Shown one piece after another: positions 1-6,773 of a stretch of DNA of 7,018 nt. The position numbers were made by a program, and so were the translations under genes. The notes beneath the pieces are model-generated. The model saw only the letters and a list, made by a program, of their open reading frames with translations. It searched no databases and was not told where the DNA came from. Source of the stretch: Gaiellasilicea sp037720595 (lineage in GTDB: Bacteria; Actinomycetota; Thermoleophilia; Gaiellales; Gaiellaceae); NCBI GenBank assembly GCA_037720595.1, contig JBBJLW010000066.1:1-7018 (forward strand), in the 5' to 3' direction. Numbering within the stretch: position 1 is the first letter of the stretch; each line of letters starts with the position of its first letter.

Positions 1-1
1 G

Positions 2-166
2 CGCGCCCGCGCGAAGCAGAAACAGAGCGACGCCAGGAGGCAACCGTTCTTGATGCAGTTGCCCGGCGAGTCGGCGCGATGGACGGGTGGCTCAAAGATA
101 ATCGAGAGATGGGAAGCGGGGGCAGCCACTCATGCCGGTTGCCGCCAGGTGGGCGGCTTCGACTGA
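2..166 (+). CDS. Possible 3' end of an upstream gene (partial, unrecognised)
   Basis: Frame +2 is open from the window edge to a TGA at 164-166, giving about 54 codons with no recognisable domain. Roughly three quarters of the third positions are G or C, consistent with coding in this genome. The residues near the end read ERWEAGAATHAGCRQVGGFD. Frame +1 is also open across the same bases and reads protein-like at first (charged, Glu/Arg-rich), although its third positions are much less GC-biased, so the choice of frame is uncertain. The gene would be on the same strand as the large NTPase gene and could be part of the same operon. No function is assigned. Confidence 0.3.
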   Translation, partial: RARAKQKQSDARRQPFLMQLPGESARWTGGSKIIERWEAGAATHAGCRQVGGFD

Positions 167-178
167 GGCTTGCATGTC

Positions 179-283
179 GTGCGTCTCCCGATCGTCGAGG
201 TCTCGGAGGGCACCGAGTCGGAGGTGCGTACGCCCGATACGGAGTCGAGCCGGAACCCGCTCTGGGCGAGCGCTGAGGGGTAG
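179..283 (+). CDS. Candidate short ORF just upstream of the NTPase gene
   Basis: A 34-codon reading frame starts at GTG 179 and ends at TAG 281-283, three bases before the ATG of the large NTPase gene. A GAGG at 165-168 lies 10 bases before the GTG. TTG 170 is an alternative in-frame start, but the GAGG is then too close. About 85% of third positions are G/C, and the product is acidic (VSEGTESEVRTPDTES in the middle), with no membrane segment. It lies in the same frame as the open stretch that ends at TGA 164-166, so it could instead be the severed C-terminus of that upstream gene. If it is translated, the spacing predicts translational coupling to the NTPase gene. It is not recognised as any family. 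Confidence 0.3.
   Translation: MRLPIVEVSEGTESEVRTPDTESSRNPLWASAEG
275..280 (+). promoter_or_regulatory. Shine-Dalgarno site of the large NTPase gene
   Basis: GAGGGG lies six bases upstream of ATG 287, a good match and spacing for a ribosome binding site. It decides the start in favour of ATG 287 over the in-frame ATG at 302. Confidence 0.7.
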
Positions 284-286
284 ACG

Positions 287-3200
287 ATGGCGGCGTCCAG
301 GATGAGCACGCTGGCAGGTGGCCTGAGCTTCAAGACGATTCGTGAGTGGGACGGCAGCCAACACCGCGCCTTCGAGGAGCTCTGCTTCCAGCTGCGCGAG
401 TCAGGCCCACCCGGCGCCCGTCTCTACAAGACGCGGGCGCCCGACGCCGGCTTGGAGTGGTACTGGGAACTGACGGGCGGCGAACAGTGGGGCTGGCAGG
501 TCAAGTTCTCGGACAGCTTCGATGGCCTGCTGGCGCAGATGCGTGAGTCACTTTACACCGTGCTTGACAAGCGCCCCGCGGTCACGCGCGTAACGTTCTG
601 CATCCCGGTTGACCTTACTGACGATCCGAGCGCGGCCACCGGCAAGACCCAGCGCCAGCGCTTCGACGACGCGGTTGTGCGCTGGCACAAGGAGGCGCCG
701 GGCGTCGAGGTACGGCTCGAGACCGGAGGCCAACTTCTCGAGCGGCTGACCCGCTCGGATTTCCGGGGTCGCGCCTGGTTCTGGTGGGCTGATCAGATCT
801 TCGACCTCGACTGGTGCCGGGCCCGCCTTACCGACGCCGTAGCTGAGGCCGGCCCACGTTATACGCCGCGCAACCACGTCGACCTACCGGTCGAGCTCGC
901 GCTCGAGGGCTTGGCGAGAAGCGACCGCTTCAGCGAAGGCTTCGTCGCCGCGCGCCGACACCTATCGGCCAAGCTGCGGGAACTCCTCAAGCGTTCCGCC
1001 GCGCCCCCGGCGGAGCTTGCCGGGCCCCTTGAAGCCGTCCGCACGGTAGCCCCCGCCTTCGATGCGATCGCCGATCGTGCGTTTGATTTCGGGCAGCGCT
1101 TGCCGCTCGGGGACCTTGAGGCCTCCGGTGCGGAACTCCAGCGCGCTTGCAGGCAGCTATACGACGAGGCCAACTCCGCTTTCCGGCTCGTGCGCGCTCA
1201 GATCGAGGAGATGGACAAGGACCGCAGCGGCGAGCCGGCCGCCTCCGCTCGCCCCGCACTCCAAGCGCGCGAAGGTGCGCTTGCCGCCCACAGGCGCGGT
1301 GCGCTTGATGTCTTGGGCACGCTGAGTGACGTGCTGGAGTTTCTCGACGCGCCGAGCGCTCGCGCGGGCGCGATCGGCGCACTCTTCGTTGAGAGTCCCG
1401 CTGGCCGGGGGAAGACCCACCTTTGCTGTGACACGGCGAGCAAGCTGCTCGAGGAAGGCCACCCAGTGATCGTGCTGTTCGGCCACAACTTCCGCGCCGG
1501 CTCACCGTGGACCAGCATCGGCCACGCGCTTGGGCTAGGCGACCGCGGGTGGGAAGAGATCGTAGGCGCCATGCAGGCAGCAGGCGAGGCCTGCGGGCGG
1601 ACTTTCGTACTGATGGTCGACGCGCTCAACGAAGCCGACGCGCCCGAGATTTGGGCCAGCGAACTCGTCGGCCTCCGTCGCCGGCTCACCCAGTCACCAT
1701 GGACGGCCCTTGCTGTGACTTGTCGCTCGAGCTATCTCGATGTAGTCCTGCCGGCCGAGGGGGATGGCCCCAACCACGACTTTGCGTGGGTCGAGCACCC
1801 CGGCTTCGCTGGCCGCGAGGAGGAGGCGGCCCAGCATCTCTTCTCGGTGTACAGCCTCGAGCAACCCCGGATCCCGCTGCTCCTGCCGGAGTTCAGTAAT
1901 CCGCTCTTCCTCAAGCTTTACTGCGAGGGGCAACTCGACCTACCAGCGCCCGCGCAAGGCCATCGCCACTTAACGCGTGTCTTCTCCGATTTCGTCGAAG
2001 GCCGCGCGTGTCGAATCGACCAGCGCCTTGGCCTCGACCGACTGGCCAGGACAGTTCAACGCGCGGTCGCCGCGTTTGCACGAGAACTCGCCGGACGCGG
2101 GAGGAGTCATCTGCCCTACAAGGACGCAGGCGAGCTTGTCGATGGCTTCGCACCTGACCGCGTTGGGTTTGCACGCACGCTGTTCCACACGCTGCTGTCA
2201 GAGGGTGTGCTCGGCTCGGAGCGGATCTACACCGACGACGGCTACGCGCATGTAGTGCACTTTCCATACCAGCGCTTTTCCGATCACCTGATAGTCGGCT
2301 CTCTGATCGACCATCACCTCAGCTCTCCGGACGACGTAGAAGGGGCGTTCGCACCGGAGGGCGGCCTAGGCAAGTGGCTGCCCGACGCGCCTCAAGGGTT
2401 TATCGAGGCACTTTCTATCCAATTGCCAGAGCGGCTCGGGCTCGAGTTGATGCATGCCGCCGACGCCATCCTGCCGGAGGACTGGCACCGCCACCGCTGG
2501 TTCAGCGCGTTCCTCGACTCGGTTGTCGCGCGTGACCGTAGTGCCATCACCGAAGCCAGCCGCGAGCTCTTGAACGAGGCGATCGCTGCCGGCCTCGGCG
2601 AGGAGGCTATTCGCGCAATCGTTCAGGTCGCGCCCGACCCCGACCATCCGCTGAACGGCGAGGCGCTTCATCGGACCCTCGCCCACCAGCCGCTCGCGCA
2701 GCGCGACGCGTGGGGGTCGCTGGGCACCGACTACGCGTGTGGTTCCAACCACCCACTTGACCGTTTGATCCGCTGGGCGACTCGCGGCCCCTACCCTGAC
2801 TACCCCGACGCGGTCACGGAGCTTGCCGCTATCCCTCTAGCGTGGCTCCTCGCCTCGCCGAACCGTGTCGCGCGCGATCACGCGACCCGGGGCTTGACCC
2901 AGCTGTTGCACCCCCGTCTTGACCTGATCGAGCGTCTCGTCGCGCGCTTCCATGAGATAGACGACCCCTACATCACGCAGCGCATTGCGACCGTTGCGCA
3001 CGGCGCGGTATTGCGCCTCCAGCCGACCGACCGCGGCGCTGTGCGCAGTCTGCTGCGCCGGCTAGTTGAGGACTTGATCGAAGATCGCTCTGCCGTCCCA
3101 AACATCCTCACCCGCGACGCAGTCTCCGGAATCGCCGACTACGGCGCGAAGCGGCTGCGGATGCGCGGCGCTCTCATCGAGCGTGCTCGTCCGCCCTATG

Positions 3201-4795
3201 GCGCCAGTCCACCGAAACGCCCACGCTCGGAGGCGGCGCTGGAGAGCCGATACCCCTCGGGTGGCGAGCGTCCCGGACCACCCGGCTATGAGCTGATGAA
3301 GTGGTCTGCGCTCTCCCACCACGGCGACTTCGCGCGCTACGAGATTGCAACCTCGGTGGGCGACTTCATGCGCTTCCGTCTCGACGAGCCGCTCCCTGAG
3401 CCGGCTGAAGCAAAGCCAGTCGTTCGGAAGGCTCAATGGCGGCGATTCGAGCTCTCGCTTGACCATAAGCAATTCGCGCTGCTCGCGGACGAAACCTCTG
3501 TCGGGGAGCTATTTGAGACGCTCAGTGAGGAGCAGGCCGAACTGCTCAAACGCTCGTTTCGCGAACCGCGCCGGCGTCAGACCAACCGCGTCGACACCTA
3601 CCCGCTCGATCGAGCCTGCCGGTTCGTCTTCCAGCGCGCCGTCGAGATCGGCTGGACGCCCGAGCGCTTCGGCAGCTTCGATCAGACCGTCAGCCATCGT
3701 GCTTACGATCGTGGCGCGCACAAGGGCGAGCGGTTCGGCAAAAAGTATCAGTGGATCGCCCTACACGAGCTCATGGCGCGCATCGCAGATAACTACCGCT
3801 TTGGCTCATTCCACCACCCTGGCTCGTACCGTGCCGCCTGGCAGCTACCTTTGCGGGATCTCGATCCCACGCTGCCGCCTGCTCGGATCGAAGGTGGCGA
3901 GGCGGGCTCGACGCTCGTCGCTGGCCCGTTCCCGGCCGACGGCGAGGGAGCCTGGTGGCTCCCTCACGGCCCCGAGTTCGACGTCGCGACGCGCGACTCG
4001 GGCAACTGGGCCGAGCGCGTCGACGATCTGCCGATGCCTAACGCGCTCGTTCGGCGTACGGACCCGGACGGCCGCAACTGGGTGACACTCAAAGCAGCGT
4101 TCCACTGGCGCGAGGACCCCGAGGATGCGGTTTCGCTAGACCCTGGTTACCGCGGTCTGCGCGATCTGGCGCTCCTAGTGCGCGTGCCGATAATCCGCAA
4201 GCGGAACCTGCCGCGCTTTCGTCAATGGCTCGCGCGCGAGCGCGACCCCGTCCGCTCGATGCCGGACTTTCACCACGGCGCCACCCACAACGTATACCTC
4301 GGCGAACTTCCCGACCTGCCGAGCGCCGATGAGTTTCGCAAGCGTTGGGAGCGCGGGTATCGCCCGTTGTTGCCGGCCTCCGTAGCGACAGTCGGACCCG
4401 AGTACAGCTGGAGCGGCAATGACAGCGACTGCTCGCTCGAGGACTCGGTCACATTGACGCATCCGGGCTGTGAGCTCGTGAGGCTCGGCGGCCTTCGATG
4501 GAGCGGCACGGACGCCTCGTGGCACTCGGGCGGCGAACGAGTCATCCGTTACTCGGAGACCGACGACGGCTTTCACCGCTCGTGGGTCTTGCTCGCGCGT
4601 GAAGACTGGCTGCTTCGCTGCCTAGCCGACTACGCACTGCTCGTTGGCGTCTTCGGCGAGCGGCGGGTGTTCATCCACGAGGGCGTGACTGGGCTCGACT
4701 GTTTGGGTTGGGTTGACCTTGCCGCCCAGGGCCTATGGACGTCGGACGGCTGGGAGATCGAACCGGAGTACCACCCGCTCGACCGCCGCGTGTAG
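287..4795 (+). CDS. Avs-like STAND NTPase with N-terminal PD-(D/E)XK nuclease-type domain, putative anti-phage sensor-effector
   Basis: This gene encodes a 1502-residue soluble protein. Residues ~13-165 resemble an Mrr-like PD-(D/E)XK nuclease: helix glutamate in FEEL (E30), D53 in APDAGLEW, then QVK (Q71, K73) on the next strand. AGPRYTP at 188-194 begins a helical connector, with a charged, possibly coiled-coil stretch near 280-312. The STAND-type NTPase core has Walker A SPAGRGKT (370-377; K376, T377), Walker B LMVDALNE (442-449; D445, E449), AVTCR (476-480) and NPLFLKLYCE (538-547). FPYQRFSDHL (659-668) precedes helical, possibly HEAT-like repeats. A proline-rich linker (~967-1000) leads to HHGDFARYEI (1011-1020) and a mixed C-terminal module containing EYSW (1372-1375) and DCS (1381-1383). 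In characterised Avs proteins the C-terminal part binds a phage protein such as terminase or portal, the NTPase oligomerises and the N-terminal effector is activated. That role is inferred here, and the subtype is unresolved. There are no signal peptide or membrane segments. Confidence 0.88.
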   Translation: MAASRMSTLAGGLSFKTIREWDGSQHRAFEELCFQLRESGPPGARLYKTRAPDAGLEWYWELTGGEQWGWQVKFSDSFDGLLAQMRESLYTVLDKRPAVTRVTFCIPVDLTDDPSAATGKTQRQRFDDAVVRWHKEAPGVEVRLETGGQLLERLTRSDFRGRAWFWWADQIFDLDWCRARLTDAVAEAGPRYTPRNHVDLPVELALEGLARSDRFSEGFVAARRHLSAKLRELLKRSAAPPAELAGPLEAVRTVAPAFDAIADRAFDFGQRLPLGDLEASGAELQRACRQLYDEANSAFRLVRAQIEEMDKDRSGEPAASARPALQAREGALAAHRRGALDVLGTLSDVLEFLDAPSARAGAIGALFVESPAGRGKTHLCCDTASKLLEEGHPVIVLFGHNFRAGSPWTSIGHALGLGDRGWEEIVGAMQAAGEACGRTFVLMVDALNEADAPEIWASELVGLRRRLTQSPWTALAVTCRSSYLDVVLPAEGDGPNHDFAWVEHPGFAGREEEAAQHLFSVYSLEQPRIPLLLPEFSNPLFLKLYCEGQLDLPAPAQGHRHLTRVFSDFVEGRACRIDQRLGLDRLARTVQRAVAAFARELAGRGRSHLPYKDAGELVDGFAPDRVGFARTLFHTLLSEGVLGSERIYTDDGYAHVVHFPYQRFSDHLIVGSLIDHHLSSPDDVEGAFAPEGGLGKWLPDAPQGFIEALSIQLPERLGLELMHAADAILPEDWHRHRWFSAFLDSVVARDRSAITEASRELLNEAIAAGLGEEAIRAIVQVAPDPDHPLNGEALHRTLAHQPLAQRDAWGSLGTDYACGSNHPLDRLIRWATRGPYPDYPDAVTELAAIPLAWLLASPNRVARDHATRGLTQLLHPRLDLIERLVARFHEIDDPYITQRIATVAHGAVLRLQPTDRGAVRSLLRRLVEDLIEDRSAVPNILTRDAVSGIADYGAKRLRMRGALIERARPPYGASPPKRPRSEAALESRYPSGGERPGPPGYELMKWSALSHHGDFARYEIATSVGDFMRFRLDEPLPEPAEAKPVVRKAQWRRFELSLDHKQFALLADETSVGELFETLSEEQAELLKRSFREPRRRQTNRVDTYPLDRACRFVFQRAVEIGWTPERFGSFDQTVSHRAYDRGAHKGERFGKKYQWIALHELMARIADNYRFGSFHHPGSYRAAWQLPLRDLDPTLPPARIEGGEAGSTLVAGPFPADGEGAWWLPHGPEFDVATRDSGNWAERVDDLPMPNALVRRTDPDGRNWVTLKAAFHWREDPEDAVSLDPGYRGLRDLALLVRVPIIRKRNLPRFRQWLARERDPVRSMPDFHHGATHNVYLGELPDLPSADEFRKRWERGYRPLLPASVATVGPEYSWSGNDSDCSLEDSVTLTHPGCELVRLGGLRWSGTDASWHSGGERVIRYSETDDGFHRSWVLLAREDWLLRCLADYALLVGVFGERRVFIHEGVTGLDCLGWVDLAAQGLWTSDGWEIEPEYHPLDRRV

Positions 4796-4827
4796 CACTC
4801 GCGAGCCGGACGAGCCCAGGCCGGCCC

Positions 4828-4840
4828 TACTCTAGGAGTC
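4828..4840 (+). promoter_or_regulatory. Possible -10 element and short palindrome before the 540-residue gene
   Basis: TACTCT at 4828-4833 fits the actinobacterial -10 pattern TAnnnT and would place transcription start about 20 bases before ATG 4863. It overlaps a small palindrome, ACTC-TAG-GAGT (4829-4839). No convincing -35 is visible. The downstream gene may simply be read from the NTPase promoter across the 67-base gap. Confidence 0.25.
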
Positions 4841-4862
4841 TTGCGTAGGCTTCGATGGAGCT

Positions 4863-6485
4863 ATGGAGCAAGTAAACCCCTTCGACAGCTGGCTATCATC
4901 GGACCCGTTCCGTCGGCCCTGGATACCGGTCGCCCAGAGCGCTTCGTCTCTAGTAGGTCCGCCTTACATTCACGGCCTGCTCGCGCAGGCGGCCAGCACG
5001 GCCGACCTCATCAGGAGCACCACTAGCCCGGTGCACGGCGAGCTGGGCGACGTGTACGGGGCGCCAGCGGGCGGAATCAACCAGCCTCCCGACTTCCACG
5101 TGGGCGCAGGGGACCCAGCGCAGGCGATGTATTGGCCGTTCGTACGACGGCTCGAATACCCAGGCGGCAACTGCGAGCTTGAGCCTCTGCAGCAGTTTCT
5201 CGCGCATCACGCTGCTTGGCCGATGCATACGCGCGAGGAGCATCGCTGGTATCGGCTACATACGGGCGAGGACCAGCTCATCGCCCGCTGGCGACCCGAT
5301 CTGGCAGACCGAGAGTACTGCGGGTTGCTCGAGGTCTTTCGCCCCGCGCTGCTCAAGTACCTTTTCGACATGAAGCTCCACTTCGTGTTCTTTTTCGATG
5401 TGCGCGCGGACGGGGCAGGACTTCCCGTCGATTGGCGAGCATCGGAGGAAACCGCGCGACGAGCCTGGCGGGCGTGGACATCGGCACCCTTCCCGAGCGT
5501 TGGCGACCATGCCCAAGCGGTAATTCACGGCGTCGAGATGCTGGTGGCGCCTTCCGAGGATCCAGAGCGTGACAGATCGGAAGACCCGTTGGAGTTTCCG
5601 ATCGCGATGCACCCCGAAACCGGCAAGCCGCTTACGGTTACTTACCCGGACGTGCCGAACGAGCGCACGCTTTGGCCCGGTGCGGGGAATAACAATTTCT
5701 TGACCTGCCTGTTCTTTAGTCCCACGGTACTGGAGCGCTACTACGAGGACTCTCGGCTATACACCGTTGCGGAAGGTGCCGTCCGCGCCTGGCAAGGATG
5801 GATGCTGCAGGTCGCACTCACTGAGCAGGGGAACTTGCAGGCATACCTTGGCGACGTCGTCAAGATGCCTCGTTACGAGCAAGAGCACTGGGCTCGTCAC
5901 GCCATCGTCGACGATCGGGTCCCCGAGAGCCGGTTGCGCGCCGACCTCCGCGCGGAGTTCGTCGACGCGCCGAGCCACCGGACCGTTGTGGACGAGCTTC
6001 GAACCGCGCGCGGACGCGTCAACGAGGTCGCAGAACAGCGGTTCGGCTGCGAGCTATTCCCGGATGTCGAGCCGATCAATGCGCCTAAGGTCGCCGGTTT
6101 GCGGCTGCCGCGTGACGAGGTCGCGTCGTATCAATCGCAGCTGACCGCGCTTGCGCTCTTGCTGACCGACAGCATCAGCGGCAAGTTCCTTCGCGCCGCT
6201 GGCGCGCCCGAGATCCCTAACGCCGGAAGTCTCAGGCGTCTCGAAGGGCTGCTCGAGCAGCTGGCGAGCCAAGGCGTGCGCGACGACATCGCCGCCTTGT
6301 TTGAGATCCAGCTGCTGCGCTCGAAGGTCGGAGGCGTGCACGACGCATCGGATCCGGAAAGAATCCTCGCTCGGTACAATCCGAAAAGGCTCCCTTGGGG
6401 GGACTGGTTTGCGGAGCTCGTCGAACGCGCGACCGATGCGCTTGGCTTCGTCGAGAGGACGCTCGCTCGCACCGGACAGCCGTGA
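4863..6485 (+). CDS. Uncharacterised 540-residue protein with HEPN-like C-terminus, candidate partner of the STAND NTPase
   Basis: I do not recognise a named family. ATG 4863 is the only start in this frame after an in-frame TAG at 4833-4835. Its ribosome site is poor: GGAG at 4857-4860 is just 2 bases away and AGGAG at 4834-4838 is 24 bases away, so translation may be weak or leaderless-like. Residues ~105-185 look like an alpha/beta module, with PLQQFL (108-113) and a hydrophobic strand HFVFFFDVR (173-181). The middle holds aromatic-rich strands and NNNFLTCLFF. The last ~120 residues are helical and include ALALLLTDSI, then LLRSKVGGVH with R486 and H493 as an R-x6-H motif. This spacing is seen in HEPN RNase-like domains and in several uncharacterised defence-associated proteins. 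No transmembrane segment or signal peptide is evident. The 67-base distance and shared strand suggest co-expression with the upstream NTPase. An independent function remains possible. Confidence 0.85.
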   Translation: MEQVNPFDSWLSSDPFRRPWIPVAQSASSLVGPPYIHGLLAQAASTADLIRSTTSPVHGELGDVYGAPAGGINQPPDFHVGAGDPAQAMYWPFVRRLEYPGGNCELEPLQQFLAHHAAWPMHTREEHRWYRLHTGEDQLIARWRPDLADREYCGLLEVFRPALLKYLFDMKLHFVFFFDVRADGAGLPVDWRASEETARRAWRAWTSAPFPSVGDHAQAVIHGVEMLVAPSEDPERDRSEDPLEFPIAMHPETGKPLTVTYPDVPNERTLWPGAGNNNFLTCLFFSPTVLERYYEDSRLYTVAEGAVRAWQGWMLQVALTEQGNLQAYLGDVVKMPRYEQEHWARHAIVDDRVPESRLRADLRAEFVDAPSHRTVVDELRTARGRVNEVAEQRFGCELFPDVEPINAPKVAGLRLPRDEVASYQSQLTALALLLTDSISGKFLRAAGAPEIPNAGSLRRLEGLLEQLASQGVRDDIAALFEIQLLRSKVGGVHDASDPERILARYNPKRLPWGDWFAELVERATDALGFVERTLARTGQP

Positions 6486-6493
6486 CCACGCTG

Positions 6494-6527
6494 CCGGCCG
6501 ACTCTTGAGCGCAGTCTTTCTGGCCGG
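6494..6527 (+). terminator. Hairpin after the 540-residue gene, possible terminator
   Basis: CCGGCC (6494-6499) pairs with GGCCGG (6522-6527), and the adjoining GACT (6500-6503) pairs with AGTC (6513-6516). This leaves a 9-base loop and a 5-base bulge (TTTCT) on the 3' side. It begins nine bases after the stop codon. There is no T-run after it, so it would be a weak or non-canonical terminator. A second small stem, GACTC(5-base loop)GAGTC, follows at 6537-6551. Confidence 0.35.
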
Positions 6528-6680
6528 TCTCGAACAGACTCCTCGCGAGTCGCAGCCGTAGCCTCAGGCCAGATCGGCCGTCCGCAGTCGCTGCCGTGCG
6601 CCGACGTGACACGAGGGCGTGCCTGAATCCCCTGTCTTCCGACCGGGAGCCACAAGACCCTCCGGCCCGCCGTGAGCAAC

Positions 6681-6686
6681 TAGCCT
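6681..6686 (+). promoter_or_regulatory. Possible -10 element (TAGCCT) of a leaderless transcript
   Basis: TAGCCT fits TAnnnT and sits nine bases before ATG 6696, a spacing typical of leaderless actinobacterial starts, where transcription begins at or next to the start codon. No clear -35 hexamer is visible. It would drive the short ORF at 6696-6773 and the ABC ATPase gene that overlaps it. Confidence 0.3.
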
Positions 6687-6695
6687 CGGCTGAGT

Positions 6696-6773
6696 ATGTC
6701 GCCTGCCGCCTCAACGAAGCTCAAGGTCGCCCGCCCGACTTCCCCTCAGACGAACGGCCGAACGATCGGGTGA
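6696..6773 (+). CDS. Candidate 25-codon leader ORF overlapping the ABC ATPase start
   Basis: ATG 6696 opens a 25-codon frame ending at TGA 6771-6773. Its stop overlaps the GTG (6770) of the ABC ATPase frame as GTGA, the classic arrangement for translational coupling. The product (MSPAASTKLKVARPTSPQT then NGRTIG) is small, basic and unrecognised. The nearby TAGCCT could serve as a leaderless promoter. It is short enough to be a chance frame. If real, it would act as a leader that delivers ribosomes to a GTG start lacking its own ribosome site. Confidence 0.3.
   Translation: MSPAASTKLKVARPTSPQTNGRTIG

Larger units (their letters stand above)
6486..6769. other. Intergenic region between putative defence module and ABC transporter gene
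   Basis: Apart from the hairpins near its left end and the promoter-like TAGCCT and short ORF near its right end, I see no supported gene here. The frame of the downstream ABC gene stays open back to a TGA at 6506-6508, but it contains no good start or protein-like pattern before GTG 6770. Minus-strand reading frames here extend deep into the 540-residue gene and look like shadows of it. Confidence 0.5.

Noticed and set aside
79..276. A 65-codon frame starting at ATG 79
   Set aside because: The start looks protein-like, but it soon becomes Arg/Gly-rich and its third positions are less GC-biased than frame +2 over the same bases. Not reliable as a gene, though frame +1 upstream of ~110 cannot be fully excluded.
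987..1689. Long minus-strand frames opposite the NTPase core
   Set aside because: Their compositions are Arg/Ser/Ala-rich without motifs. They are antisense shadows of the P-loop region.
3345..4085. A 246-codon + strand frame inside the NTPase gene
   Set aside because: It is very rich in Ser, Arg and Thr, as expected from reading GC-rich coding DNA one frame over. The NTPase frame has motifs throughout and is uninterrupted.
4841..5026. TTG 4841 as an alternative gene start near AGGAG
   Set aside because: It is in a different frame from the 540-residue protein and stops after 61 codons with no protein-like pattern. The AGGAG is also too close to it.
6131..6714. Minus-strand frames covering the end of the 540-residue gene and the intergenic region
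   Set aside because: Low-complexity Arg/Ser-rich translations that overlap a convincing + strand gene, with no recognisable domain.
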